In this document: positions 29,647-42,314 of the stretch, piece by piece | Position numbering within the stretch: the stretch's first letter is position 1 | Layout: the number at the start of each line of letters is the position of its first letter | DNA from: Cyathus striatus | Lineage: Eukaryota > Basidiomycota > Agaricomycetes > Agaricales > Nidulariaceae | NCBI GenBank assembly: GCA_025738555.1 | Contig: JAOVFP010000014.1 | Span: forward strand, 248,001 to 312,000 | Direction of reading: 5' to 3' | DNA: 64,000 bases | Position numbers and translations under genes: made by a program | Notes under the pieces: generated by a model | What the model saw: the letters and a program-made list of their open reading frames with translations, nothing else | Told to the model about the DNA's origin: nothing | Database searches by the model: none

Positions 29647-32600
29647 GCGTGAACTCGCCGGCCTCTATTTATGTAGCTTCTTCTGTAACTGTACCTACTT
29701 TAGATCTGGAATCTGAATTCGTATCGTTCAAGAAAAAGATATCACAGCACACCTTCCCTGATCAGGAAGTAAAACCAGGAAACATGTATTGGGTAGCATG
29801 GAGATTAAAAGATCAAACACCAGAACTTGCTTTGGCCTCACTTAGTATTTGGATGCATTTGAAACGGAAACTTGAAGTAACCCCAAAAACAATCAATGAA
29901 CTAAATGATCTTTCCGATCAGGATGTAATTCAAGCGTTAACAGAGTTAAAAGGACCCAAAAAGTTTATTTGAGGATCTAAAGGAAATCAGATGGATCTCG
30001 ATCTAATGATTACTACTTTGGACACTCAACGAACTTATGGGTTAAAAGCATTACTCGATAGTGGAAGTACTGGAACATGTATTGATCGAAAGTTTGTAGA
30101 AAACAATCGTATCACAACAAAAAAACTGCCACGACCTACCCCTGTGTATAATGCTGATGGAACTCTCAACAGTGATGGAGCTATCACTGATTATGTCGAA
30201 TTAAAAGTCAGACTCGGAAGACATGTAGAAATCATTCAATTCACTGTATCTAATCTCGGAAAAGCCTCCATGTTCATTGGCCATGACTGGCTCAAAATTC
30301 ATAATCCAGAAATAGATTGGAAAGAAAATACAATCAAATTCACACGTTGTCCAATAGAATGTACTCTGTTGATTAATACAATGAACCCAGAAGAAGATGA
30401 ATCGGATTTAGATGAACTGATTAATCTAGAAACAGACGATTGAATCATAGCAGTAAACTTATTCGAACAAATTGAAATAAGGGCATTCCAAACAACTGCC
30501 TCTAGGATAGCTGAAGCACAAAATCAGCAAAAGCCAAAGAAGCACTGGAAGGAAACAATTCCAATGTATTATCATGAATTTGAAAAGGTATTCGCGAAAG
30601 AATTGTTTGATAAACTTCCACCATGATGACCATGGGATCATGCTATTGAACTTTTACCTGGATCTACGTCATTCAATTGTAAAATTTATCCATTAAATCT
30701 GGATGAACAGAAACAACTCAATGAATTCCTAGATGAAAACCTTAATTCCGGACACATCAGACCCTCAAAATCACCTTGGGCATCCCCATTCTTCTTTATT
30801 AAAAAGAAAGATGGCTCACTTCGACCAATTCAAGACTATCGAAAGTTAAATGAAATGACAGTTAAAAATAGATACCCTTTACCGTTAATTCAAGAACTAG
30901 TAGATAAATTGAAGAAAGCACGTTACTTCACTAAATTGGATATTCGATGGGGATATAACAATGTCTGAATCAAGGAAGGAGATGAACAATATGCTGCATT
31001 TAGAACTAATTGAGGATTATTTGAACCTTTAGTTATGTTCTTCGGCCTTACCAATTCCCCGGCCACTTTCCAGACTATGATGAACAATATCTTTAGAATG
31101 GAGATTAATGAAGGAACAGTAATCGTTTACATGGACGATATCCTTATTTTTATGGAAACCTTGGAAGAACATCGAAAGATGGTAAAACATGTTCTTAGAA
31201 AATTAGAAGAACATGAATTATTTCTTAAACTGGAAAAATGTTTCTTTGAAAAAGCTGAAGTCAAATACCTTGGTCTTATTATCTCTAAGAATTCTGTACG
31301 AATGGATTCTGAAAAGGTTAAAGCAATAGTTGATTGGCCAGTTCCAAATAATAAAAGGGAACTTCAACAATTCTTAGGTTTCATCAATTTTTATCAACGA
31401 TTCATAGAAGGATTTGCAAAAATCGCCAAACCACTCCATGAACTTATGGGAAAGAACAAATGGAAATGGGAATTAGATCAAACCCTCGCATTTTCTCAAC
31501 TAAAAGATCAAATCATTTCGGCACCAATTTTAGCAATGCCAAATGATGACGGAAAATACCAAGTAGAAGCTGATTCATCAGATTTTGCAAATGGAGCCAT
31601 TCTATCTCAAGAACAATCCGATGGAAAGTGGAAACCGATTGCCTTTTTATCTCATGCATTAACTCCAACAGAACAAAATTATGAGATTTACGATAAAGAA
31701 ATGCTTGCGATCATGAGAGCATTAGATACCTGGCGACAATATCTTCTAGGAGCCAAACAAATCTTTGAGATTTGGACTGATTATAAGAATCTTCAATATT
31801 TTAGAAAACCACAGAAATTAAACAGACGCCAGGCACGATGGAATACTGAACTACAGGAATTTCATTATACATTACATCATAAGCCAGGAAATCAAATGAC
31901 CAAAGTGGATTTACTATCACGAAGAGCAGGACACAATCAAGGAGATCAAGATAATGAAAATCTTGTATTACTTAAACCGGAACATTTTAGACAGATCTAC
32001 GAAGTCCATGGAGAAGATGAAGAAATTATGGAACAGATTTGTAAATCTAGAAAGAACTGAGATAAAGAAGTAATTAAGATGCTTGATCTTAAATCCAAAG
32101 ATTGGAATGAATCCCAAGAAGGTATCATTACATGGAAGGATCGTGTTTATGTTCCTAAAAATGCCAAATTAAGGGAATGTATAATTAAACTCTGTCACGA
32201 CTTGGAAATATCTGGACATCGAGGAGAATACAAGACAATGGAACTCATCACCAGAAATTATTGGTGGCTTAGACTTATGGCAGACATAAAGAAATACGTA
32301 TCTGGATGTGAAGCATGTCAGAGAACGAATATCCATAGATCTGCTCCAGTCAGTAAACTTATTCCGAATAGTATACCCGAACATCCTTGGCACACGATAT
32401 CCATCAATTTTGTAGGACCACTTCCATTATCAGAAGGCTTTGACTTTTTAATGGTAGTCATTGACCGATTCACAAAAATGGCTGCCTTTATACCATGTAA
32501 TAAGGAAATTAATAGTGCAGGCGTAGCGGAAAAATATCTTCAAAATGTATTTAAACATTACGGTGTTCCAAAACGAGTAATCAGTGATCAAGGATCTCAA

Positions 32601-33458
32601 TTTGCTTCATTCTTCACCAAAGAATTAACAAAACAGCTTGGTGTTCAAATGAATCTATCAATGGCTTACCAACCCCAAACCAATGGACAAACAGAAAGGG
32701 TAAATCAGGAAATAGAACAATACATGCAAATTTATGTAAATTACGATCAAGATGATTGGGCCCGAAAAACGGATGTTTGCCAATTTAATTATAATAATAC
32801 TGTTCATAGGACAACCAGATACACCCCATTTTATTTAATGTACGGATATCACCCTTACACAGGGATTAGACCATCTGGGAAAACAAGAGCCATAGGTGTT
32901 GAAGAATTCATTAAAACAATGGAAAAGGCCAGAGAAAACGTGAAAGCAGCCTTATCCTTGGCAAATGAAACAATGGGACGCTATTATGATAAACATCGAA
33001 AAGAAGCACCCGAATATCAAATTGGTGATAAATTTTACCTAGAAGGCATTAATATTAAATCCGATCAACCGGTTTCGAAACTGGATGACAAACGCTATGG
33101 ACCCTTTAAGATTATTGAAAAAGTCGCACAATCTGTCTATAAACTTGAATTACCAAAATCATGGAATAGAAAGAATCTGACCTTTAATGTGGAATTATTA
33201 TCTAAATTTGTACCGGCTAAATATCCATCACAACAAAAACCTAAACCTCCACCCACTATTCTGATTGATGATCAGGAACAATATGAAGTAGAGGCTATTT
33301 TAGCATGGAAAAAGAACTGAAAACGTGTTTTATATAAAATTAAATGGAAGGGTTACTCAATGGAAGACTGTACTTGGGAACTGATCGATGCACTTACAGG
33401 AGCCAAGAGTCTACTAAATAAATTTCATCGGGAACATCCGGAAGCTCTAAATATATAA
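29643..33458 (+). pseudogene. pol: chromovirus 2 Pol (protease, RT, RNase H, integrase, chromodomain), interrupted by eight TGA codons
   Basis: One frame runs from 29643 to TAA at 33456-33458 with TGA at 29970, 30441, 30624, 30627, 30966, 31011, 32058 and 33318. Protease: [58 protein letters not shown], catalytic VYMDDILIF. RNase H: VEADSSDFANGAIL and YDKEMLAIMRALDTW. Integrase: HDLEISGH...CEACQRTN zinc site; DQGSQF and GQTERVNQ are intact, but the first catalytic aspartate reads Asn (SINFVGPLP, codon at 32406). The chromodomain (YEVEAILAWKK, then LYKIKWKGYSMEDCTW) is split by the last TGA. Several TGAs replace arginines expected in this family, for instance between NNV and IKEGDE, and between FRTN and GLFEPL. 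Confidence 0.9.
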
Positions 33459-33503
33459 ATATACGATGTTCCTTTACCAAATTCATTATTCCAAACTACT
33501 ATC

Positions 33504-33641
33504 ATGTTTTCAGATGAAGTAATTCTCATTCTTTACTGCCTCATTATCCTCTCCTCCTGCCTCGCTGTTTTTCTTATCGGCAAATATCTCCCAATCCTCC
33601 TTCTTTTTATCTGCGACTATTACTACCCCCGACGATCATGA
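33504..33641 (+). CDS. small hydrophobic ORF between pol and the 3' LTR
   Basis: A 45-aa frame, ATG to TGA. A short acidic start (MFSDE) leads into a strongly hydrophobic stretch (ILILYCLIILSSCLAVFLIG) and a second one (YLPILLLFIC), ending in aromatic and basic residues (YYYPRRS). It could form one or two membrane helices. It sits where env-like or accessory genes occur in some Ty3/gypsy elements, 46 bp after pol. It is too short to identify and may be chance. Confidence 0.35.
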   Translation: MFSDEVILILYCLIILSSCLAVFLIGKYLPILLLFICDYYYPRRS

Positions 33642-33666
33642 AAATGTCGTGAGGACATGACCTTTA

Positions 33667-33675
33667 AAGGGGGGG
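33667..33675 (+). promoter_or_regulatory. polypurine tract of chromovirus 2
   Basis: AAGGGGGGG, three bases before the 3' LTR, is the expected plus-strand primer. Confidence 0.7.
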
Positions 33676-33678
33676 TAA

Positions 33679-34067
33679 TGTTAGGATTTCACATCTTATC
33701 TTATCTAATCCGTATAACTTATCTTATCACAGTCACCTGACATATATCACCTGACTTACAATGCGGACACCATGCATATTAACATGCGTTATTCATCAAG
33801 ACTACGGGCACAGTCCACAGTTCGGCCATGCTTGTTACATACATAGTACATGAGTTTGCACAGTAGAAGCACAGTAAACATGCGTTATAGTGTAGGTTAG
33901 ATTACATGCAGTTTCCTCATGGACTTTCATTATAAATACGGTCATTTTAATTAGATATTCCTTATTCTTGTGCTAGTTTATTCCAGACAAGCAATAAGAT
34001 TCACTTCGCTTCTATATTTTCAAGTGTTTGAGTTCGACTTCGAGTTTTTGCTCATCTGTCACTAACA
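33679..34067 (+). repeat. 3' LTR of chromovirus 2
   Basis: 389 bp. It matches the 5' LTR except for the missing duplicated segment and a few substitutions, mostly C/T or A/G. The duplication ATGCA follows. Confidence 0.9.
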
Positions 34068-34072
34068 ATGCA

Positions 34073-37000
34073 GGAATATATTACTTGACTTGAGACTGCT
34101 AGTATTGCATTGGAAGAGGGTGCCATGACCAAGTGAGCTCTTATCTTCTACCAAATTAATGTGTTTGCTGATTGGTGGATGAAAGTAATCATGGGACATT
34201 CTATTATAATCAGCTTGCAGTATTGAAGATTCTGGTTAATGACTTGGATGGGGCGAAGAATGTTACAGATATGTATTTCAATAAACAGTATTTGGCTCAG
34301 ATTGAAGTGAGTGGGGAATAGGTATGTTATATTTTCCTTCTATCTTCACATACACATTACCAATACTCTCTAGCCACTGGAAGCAGCCCACACCAGACCA
34401 TATCACTACAGAGCCTACAGCCTTGCAGCAATGATAAAAAACACCCACCTAGCAAAATACACCAACCCCTCCTCAACAGTATGGAACACCACTACCTCTG
34501 TGGGCACAACCAAAAAAACCACCTTCAACTTTGCAATGGGCATCAGCACCTCCACCAGCAATGAGACTGACAATGTGTCTCTGAGCTGTACCCTAGCATT
34601 GTGACTGTTGCTACTGTGTATGACAATCCTGACAGGAAGTATTTGACCTTTTTGCAAGGGGAAGAAGCAGATTTCACAGAGGATCTGTACTTTTTGTGGG
34701 ATCAGCCTTGGGCGCTTGGTTTGGAGTCAAGCAGGTCTTGATGAATGTAACATTAATGGAAGCATCCTCCTCAACGTCACTCCTGATCGTGAACAGCATC
34801 TGGTGAATGGTGTACACATTGAGGAAATATGGGATCATCTGGAGCTTCACATTGCTTCCCCAGAGGGGTGCATCAGAGTCTCCTATATGTTTCTCATGCT
34901 TTCATTATACTGATATTTTTAACTGAAGACACTAGTTGTACCATGCTCAAAAGCTGCATGAGGTAAAACTTTGTAATGCCACAACTCGCTTCTCCACTTT
35001 TCACCTTGCAAGTCTTACTGAGCCAAATGCAAATGCAAATGCCACTGCCCCAAATCCAGCACAGCCCACCTGGATCTCTACACACTGGCATGTACTCTCC
35101 TCCTCCACGACACCAACTCATCCCATCCAACTCACCCAAAGCATCAAAAACTGGCTCAGCTCCTTTGACACCTCCAACCAATCTACCACCACCACTACCT
35201 CCTCCTCAGACACATGGTACAACCTCCCCCTAAGCACCTCATATTCCCATGTCCCCTCAGGCCCACCTACATCCTCATAATCTACTCCACCACCCCCTTC
35301 AACAGCATTATGCACAGCCCGTCTCCACAAGCAGGGCAGACTGAAAGTCTGTTACATGTGCCAAGTCGCCCGTGGACCTCAAAATCCAAGTAGAGGATGC
35401 CCTCACAAGGACGAAGATCCCTGGACTACAAGGCACTCAAGTATGAGGAGTGCAGAAGCTATCAAGTGGCAAAATCTCGGTCTGTGAGTACCAGAATGTC
35501 ACTAAGTGCGCGAATGCATGGCATCTGCACTCACATTAGGATGCACTGCTCAAACTGTGGAGGCACTCACAATGCTTTCGCTATCACATGCCCTGTCAAA
35601 TGCCACACAAAAGAGCAAAAAGTGAGGTTAACACCTTGTCACTCACTACATTGTGCTTATGGACTGACATGGCAGGGACTTTTGTCCAACTGATCCTGTA
35701 TGAACTTTATAATAGATGAATTATCAGATTTCATTGGACAGAGTGGTAACATCACTATCATAGTTTAGTCATAACTAAGAATCTATTTCTTGTGAATCTT
35801 GTCCAACTTTTCAGGCATGACAGTACAAAAGTTAATGCCCATTTTCCTCAGCTCCTCTGTGACTCGCTTGGTGATCAACAAGCCTGACTCCCCCCTGTTC
35901 ACCAGGAACATGTGGATAACACTGCCATTGCTTTTGTTGATCACCTCCATACCCCATTGATTTGTCTCTTTGAAATATCTATTAAGCCAGAGTGTTGTGG
36001 CAAGGGAATGCTTGTTCTTTGTCCCAGGAGCGGGATAGAGCTGATGTTTGCAAATGTTAACTGTTGTGAGATTCTCCAGTTTCATGGAGATCTTTTTTTC
36101 CACTAGCTTTCTCAGCATAGGAGTGCAATTGGGGGTCTGTAACAGTGTGAATTACTAACAGGGACTCAGGTTACGATGCATAGAGTATGTACCTTAGAAT
36201 TGCTGGAATATGGTCAAATGTATGTGCTCACATACACAGGGAGAGGTACATTCTTGCAGAAGATCGTTAACTAACAGTTAGAGAGTAGTCAGGAGAACTT
36301 GGATGTAAGATAAATCAGTGGGGCATAGGTACTTACACAGGTGGTAAGCATCATTGTTGTGGTTGGAGAAAGAGAAGAAGGAGAGCAGTTTGGGGGGTGA
36401 TGCACACAATAACGCGCCAGACTCTTGACCTGTCACTACATCTATGTGGTCCCCATCCTGAGCACAACTGAGGAAATAACACCTCTTGAAATGACATGTC
36501 CAGATGGACACAAATAGATTGATCGAATGACAGAAATGGTAACAATCCCTGATTGGGTAATGTTTGCCATCACATACCTACCCCACACCTTCCCAGTTGT
36601 CGACTAGTCCCAAATAGTCCTCCATCAAAGTTTGTTACAGCCATTTGCAAAAAGGCTGGGAGAGGCTGGGGTGAACAAAATGTAAACACTCAAACACCCA
36701 AACATTTGCATCTGGCCAAAGACAGTAGATAGCTCGATCACATTTTAGTTCATGCCAACTGGAACCTTTTGCAAAGAGCTGTAAATAAACTGTTGCAAAC
36801 AACTAGAAATACTTCAGCATTCAATATTTCAATATTCAATATTCAATATCAATTTTTGTCTTTCTACTCTATTTGACAGTTTTTCTTTCCTTTAGCTTTT
36901 CATATCCTTTTTTTTCTTAATGACAAGCCCTTCAAGCTTAGAAGCATCTTACATACTGGTGGAGGGCAAATAGAGGCCCAGCCCACCTTCTCCTTTGGTC

Positions 37001-38708
37001 TAACTTCCAAAAACTGCCCAGGCCTGAACCAGTGAAAATAGAGAAACCAAAGATACCTGTCTGTATCTTGACCCTCAGAGTGCTATCTCCTACTTATTTT
37101 AGTTGTAGACTGCACACCCATCGAGTGATGCTTCATATAAGCCAGGAGGAACTCCTTCTTATGTGCACGATTGGTCCCCTGATGCCACTGGAGAACTATG
37201 CCTACACAGATGGCACTTTATAGACACTCATGGAAGAGTGCGCAACTTACAAGGAGTGAATCTTTCAGGCTCTTGCAAAATGTGTATGTGATTAGCATAA
37301 TAGAGCTCACATTCGAAATTAATGTTCCTCAAATTTCATTAGACCATGACCATGAAAACTTTCCCAGTGATCACAGAAGCATCACTTTTGCTGGCCAGCC
37401 ATTCCTACTTGAAGAAGCTGATGAACATTTTGCTCATTTGTGGAGATGGGGTTTAACCTTCAGTGTGTAATCTGACACTTTGGCTTATCACATGCAGCTA
37501 ATTGGCTTGTGTTAAGTTCGGTTTTTAGTGATCTGGGAAGCTATTGAACATGCTGGACTGTATGCAGTCTCTTTCCTGTTGCATACCATTATGACTGACA
37601 TAGATATACAGAGGAATGTATGACAAAGACTACTTAAACTACCTGTGAGCTTCTCTCCCTCCTGCCCAAGTTAGGCTTAGGTGCCTTTATGTCAATTCAC
37701 CAAGATGTTGGTCTTGTTACACAGATGGTTTAGGTGCCCCTGCATGGACACTCAAACCTGTGGGACTCAACCTTCACACTATCGAGGACTCTGATGTGGC
37801 ATGGCTTCTAGGCATGAGGGGCAGAGGGCATACTGAGGCTGAGAGAGGCTTGTGGCCTTGTGGGTATCAGAAGCTAGCAGCAGCCACTATGGCGCAAGTC
37901 GACATGTTTAGTTTTGCTGTATCAGATCTGATGTTTCTGCCTCTCGAAGTATGTGTTTCTGGGCTGGTGATACTTTTGCTCCCAAGCTGTTCATGAAGGA
38001 CAAGTTTGGTAAAGATATTTCTATCCAACAGTTCTTGCAAAGCACCTTCATTATCATCTGCAATGGGTTAGCTCATGCTGTAGGGGTGCTACCTGATGTT
38101 ATTGGTTTCCAGGTATTTCAATAGTCATCCAAGCTGTATACCCCTGACTGGCCCCAGATGATGAATGAACCCCATTGAGGGTACATCCAAATCCCCTCAC
38201 TCCATGCATTCAACTACAATACCCATCTGCACCTCTCACACATCCATGAGTGAAACTTCCCTTCTACTCATATGATATCCTGATCCACCATGCTAGCAAC
38301 TGTGTTCCAATCAATCCAACTGGGTGCAGGACACCCTACAACTGTGGCAACATGGACCCAGTCATTCCCTGTGCCGACACAAAAGATGTCAGAGACACTG
38401 CTCAATGTAGAGGGATGTAAAGCCTGGCACAGCGATGGGCCAACTCAAGGAAAGTGCCTTTGGGAGGTGCATTGTTTTTGAGGGTGGGATAAGACTAAGG
38501 ATTAGGCAGTTGCACTGCATGAGAGTTATTTCAAGCTTCCTGTGACTGGCAAGGAAGTCTGTTATTCTGCTCCCTCTCCTTGAGTTGAGATGTTGATGTG
38601 GTGCTTAGATTGACTGGTACACTGACTTTTACTATCTGTTTGTGCAGAGGTGGTTGGAGAGGATGCAGAACATGTTAAACTTAAAGTGTGCATTTTGTTT
38701 TTGTTTTT
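34073..38708. other. CpG-poor gene debris, not identified
   Basis: No intact gene. Several stretches look like eroded coding sequence. Near 34430-34930, TTFNFAMGISTSTSNETDN and, in a shifted frame, a segment containing VATVYDNPDRKYLTFLQG stand next to NVTPDREQHLVNGVHIEE. A 111-aa open frame on the minus strand (35783-36118) has no recognised motif. Around 37200-38000 further short open frames occur. Frames change repeatedly and CpG is nearly absent, so these are probably old captured or duplicated gene fragments. I could not assign a family. Confidence 0.4.
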
Positions 38709-38858
38709 GTTTTGAGTTTTGTTTGGGATGGGAGCTGAGAGGGTTGGTTTGGGATATTGATGGAGTGCTCTTGGGTTGACAAAGCCCAGTTTTGAAGAGG
38801 CTATGAAGCAGAAGTTTAAAAGGTGAGATTCATCTGTCTTATCTGCTGCAGAGGTGCT
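38709..38858. repeat. right arm (inner part) of the larger inverted-repeat pair
   Basis: The reverse complement of 26724-26882 with few differences. It ends at GAGGTGCT, where a solo LTR interrupts it; the rest of the arm appears at 45704-45800. Confidence 0.65.
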
Positions 38859-38863
38859 GAAGA

Positions 38864-39629
38864 TGTTATATCCGTGTCCGGATACATCATGCTAACGTTC
38901 CCACATGACCTTCTAACATACCCGGTCCATTCCCGGAATGTACCCGCTTCGGGTTTATACTTCCCGACATTCCCGCCCGGGAATGTACCTGGAACCCGTC
39001 GGGTTTTCTATCGGATACTTCGGATACGTACTTTCTCTTATGATGGCCTCACCGCGTCATCATTCTATTACTCCTCTCTTCCATTCCTACTTATACGTTT
39101 CATTATGGCCTTTGTAGATTAGTTCCTTATTCTTCATTCTGAGCGCGTCATTTGCGCCCCTACTCCGCTTTGCCAAGACTTCATTTCCTACTTACTCCTT
39201 TGACTTGTCCTTTGTATAATACTTCTACATTCGTATCTACAGGTTCCTACTTAGTATAAGTAGTCTTCCAGATGTAATAGGTAGTCTTCAGTATTTGTAT
39301 CAACTCTGTACACTTTCTTCCTACACTAAGTTCTGAAACCTGCTCCGGGTTTTCCTTCGGGTTTCTCTCCCACTGCCTAGTGTAGTGGCGAAGCCCTCTC
39401 TTATACTCTGGAACATTTCCTTACATTGGATATCATCTGTTGTGAAATATGAACCATTCCCTGGGGATATCCAGGTGGCGCAGCACATACGCTGAAGCCA
39501 CGGTTCACTTCCGCACTTCCGCTCTCGTTCCCATACCCATACTCACTTCAGGTTTCCGTTATAGTTCTCCCACGCCCTCCGGGTGTTGTCACATTCGTTT
39601 CCCAGTAGGAAGGGAATCAGTATGTAACA
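38864..39629 (+). repeat. solo LTR related to chromovirus 1
   Basis: About 766 bp, starting TGTTATATCCGTGTCC and ending CAGTATGTAACA, rich in CpG and CCGG, unlike the flanks. Near its end GGTGGCGCAGCACATACGCT and GAAGCCACGGTTCAC parallel the matching part of the chromovirus 1 LTR. There is no internal region or second LTR nearby, so it is a solo LTR. The flanks share only GAAG in offset positions, so the exact ends and the target duplication are uncertain. Confidence 0.65.
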
Positions 39630-40799
39630 GGAAGTAAGTCTCTGTTCACATTAGTCATATAAACACACAACAGCATTCCAATTGAGAGATATTAGATGAA
39701 TATCATAGCAATGCCAACAAATTGATGTATAGTAACTTGAACTTTATTATATAGCTACCATGAATTTGTAAATTTTCAAGTAAGTTTGCTGTTCAGATTG
39801 AATATACCATACTAGGGTCTAACATGAATACATCTGGGCCATATCCAGATAGTACTAATGGTTAGACACATAATTCAGATCAGATACAAATAAATCTGTA
39901 GATATCTGCTGTATCCATAATTATTCGCATTACTTACTTGGCACAAGTTTGATTCATTAATATAGGTTTGTAATTGACTTATGACTTATATTTTGAAGTA
40001 ATAAACTGCTATTCAATAATAAATAATGAAGGATTGCATAAGTAACTTGTAAATACACATAAAATTACACTAATTTACATTTCATGCTCTTTTGAACTTT
40101 GAGATGCCTATGATGACCTACTCATTACCTTCTCAATTACCTGAGTTGATTAATCTGTAAATGGCCTGATGAGAAAGCTTGTTCACAATCAATTGAAGAT
40201 GCTACAACTCAATTAGAATTTTAATTACTAAAATAATGGCATTCAGGGTAGGAATGAAAATGATAGGGAGTCAATCTCAGGGTCTCAAAGCACTTCAAAT
40301 TCTAAAAATATATCTTTAACCACATGCTGGTAACTAGTTAGCTGAGTTTAAAATGAGTTTAAAATTTACATATGTATAACTATGGATATGATGGGATCTG
40401 CAGATAATACTGTACTTTATCCAAATGGATATAGACCTGTACAGGAAGCCAGATACAGTTAATTAACCAGATTTAGCTTACCCATGTTAGTCCCTATACT
40501 GTACTACTGTAAGGTACCATCATATGGCTGTATTTTTATGGACTCCATATGGACACAGCTGTACTGTTACTGTACTGTATAGCCTATCCCAAAATCCTTC
40601 AACAGGACAGTTACAGGACTGTATATATGGTTACTGTATAACTGTACTATATGGTGACAGTGTACAGTCCTAAGTTCACCCCCCTCTATTTTGTACACTG
40701 AGCTAACTGGTTTACAGGGGTGAGTTGAACAATGTGTATATGTCATGCATATGCTTAGGTGTGCTAGACCAACCACTAGTGGAAAGTGACTGTTATGAT
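39630..40799. other. AT-rich noncoding stretch
   Basis: No gene. It holds many short motifs of the type TATCCAGAT and TACTGTA in both orientations, including GGACTGTA and TACAGTCC about 60 bp apart near 40616-40672. Such clusters occur near transposon ends, but I could not define an element. Confidence 0.4.
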
Positions 40800-41708
40800 A
40801 CCGGGGTATTGGCAGCAGTATGAGTGGGTTCAATGTACATTCTTTCCTACTCCATTACCTTGCTTGCATGCTGAAGGCCTCGAAGTCGAATTTGACCCAG
40901 GATGTGAAGCTATGATCTACACTATGGATGGTGTCCCACTACAAGGTTCGTTCCCCTTCCCCCTTCCCCCTACCTACCACACTCATACTCACATACTCAA
41001 CAGGAATCACAGGTGGCTATGGCAGTGACTACAGAGTGGAATACATCATCTCACCTGATGCACTCACACAAGGCATACACAAATACATCATCTCACCTGA
41101 CACACTCACACAAGGCATACACGAATTCATCATCAAGTCAAGCTGTAATGGGATGTTTGGCATCCTGTGGAACAGGGATATGATTGCTCCTCCTGATGTA
41201 CGTCCTTCCCTTCCCTTCCTATGATCATTTTCTGTATATCCTCTCTTTTCTACCACCTCACATGACTTTGCATATACCCTATCTATTGTCATATTCACAA
41301 TGCTAACACAATCAAATAGATGAACAGACACCTCACCCTCACATCCACAGACCTCATCGTACCCAACATAGATCCATTGGGCCTTTTATGGGATTCCCAG
41401 ACATTAACAGAGTTAGTGGATACACTTCCAGGAAACAGACTGTACGTCCCCCTTCCCCCTCCTTTTCCTTCCATGCACACTACATCCTAACCATTCAACC
41501 ACTGACCAAAAGACTACAAAACAAAGCCTTAACAGCCGCAAACACCATAATGAATGTATTCAACAAAAGCGATTCATCTTCTATCTGCCAGGTGCATAAA
41601 ATTGCTGAAGGGGTGTTTGGTGCGAGGTGGGAGGCCAAAGGTGCTGATGTGTATAATGAGGGTTCGAAGAAGAGTAATGTTTGGGGTATTGGGCAGTATT
41701 TTCTTTGA
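40800..41708 (+). pseudogene. N-terminal remnant of a GH38 alpha-mannosidase
   Basis: The fragment matches the N-terminal region of fungal Ams1-type alpha-mannosidases, which trim free or vacuolar mannosides. Blocks in order: LEVEFDPGCEAMIYTMDGVP, ITGGYGSDYRVEYIISPD, SSCNGMFGILWNRDMIAPPD, LIVPNIDPLGLLWDSQTL, TELVDTLPGN and QNKALTAANTIMNVFNKS. Three introns (for example 40950-41004, 41199-41320) still have GT and AG ends at the expected places. A 45-bp in-frame duplication repeats YIISPD(A/T)LTQGIH. After 41708 the catalytic domain is missing. Confidence 0.75.
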
Positions 41709-42314
41709 TTTTCTTTGTCTTCATTCCTTCTCCATTCTTCACCTCTGAGCTGCAAGCCCCTTCCTTCATGTTATGAGTTCTCCCTTCCTCCTTTCTTCCT
41801 CCAAGTGAAACACAAGTACTAATGTGAGTGTGGACAGTTGTCACATCAACATGGCATAGTTATGGCCATACTACAGTGTGACGCAGCAGAAAGTTGCATG
41901 CTCCTGAGTGACACAGGTGGATCTTGTGGAATGGTACCCTGAGCATCGCTTCACATGTAGTTCAGTGCAGCATTATAAGTGGCTTGAAGAGGTATATCTT
42001 CACTCACTGACACTATTATGGAGAGTTCCCCGTGGACCTGGGGAGCTAAGGAAGCCATCGAATGAGTTGTATGCACAACTTTTACCTGTTTCTGGTGTGT
42101 CTCTTCGATCTTATAAGGGTAGGATTTGGCTGAAGATGTGGATTGTATGCTAATGGATTGAACCACTTTGTCCTGAGGAATGCTATGGTACAGCTGGCAC
42201 TTTCAAAGGGGAGGATTACGAGTCTTATTGATGTTATGTTTGAGTGAGTTTGTTCAGTCTTCTGTTGGGTGTTTGGCTAATGGGGATTGGCAGGCACAAG
42301 CTTATTCCTGAGAG
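41709..42314. other. noncoding stretch after the mannosidase remnant
   Basis: No supported gene. It lies between the N-terminal mannosidase fragment and the MITE, where the central part of the enzyme would be expected. I do not recognise that part here. Confidence 0.4.

Larger units (their letters stand above)
27040..34072 (+). mobile_element. Ty3/gypsy chromovirus with TGA-interrupted frames (element 2)
   Basis: LTRs at 27045-27506 (462 bp) and 33679-34067 (389 bp), flanked by the duplication ATGCA (27040-27044 and 34068-34072). The length difference is one internal duplication of about 73 bp in the 5' LTR. Gag and pol are collinear and free of visible indels but interrupted by fourteen in-frame TGA codons. 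No in-frame TAA or TAG occurs between the start of gag and the natural end of pol. The element is therefore recent but mutated. Confidence 0.92.

Noticed and set aside
28294..33458. Alternative genetic code (TGA read as an amino acid) in chromovirus 2
   Set aside because: Expected residues are arginine, many CGA codons remain, and host genes use TGA as a stop (for example at 4042 and 9338). CpG mutation explains it better.
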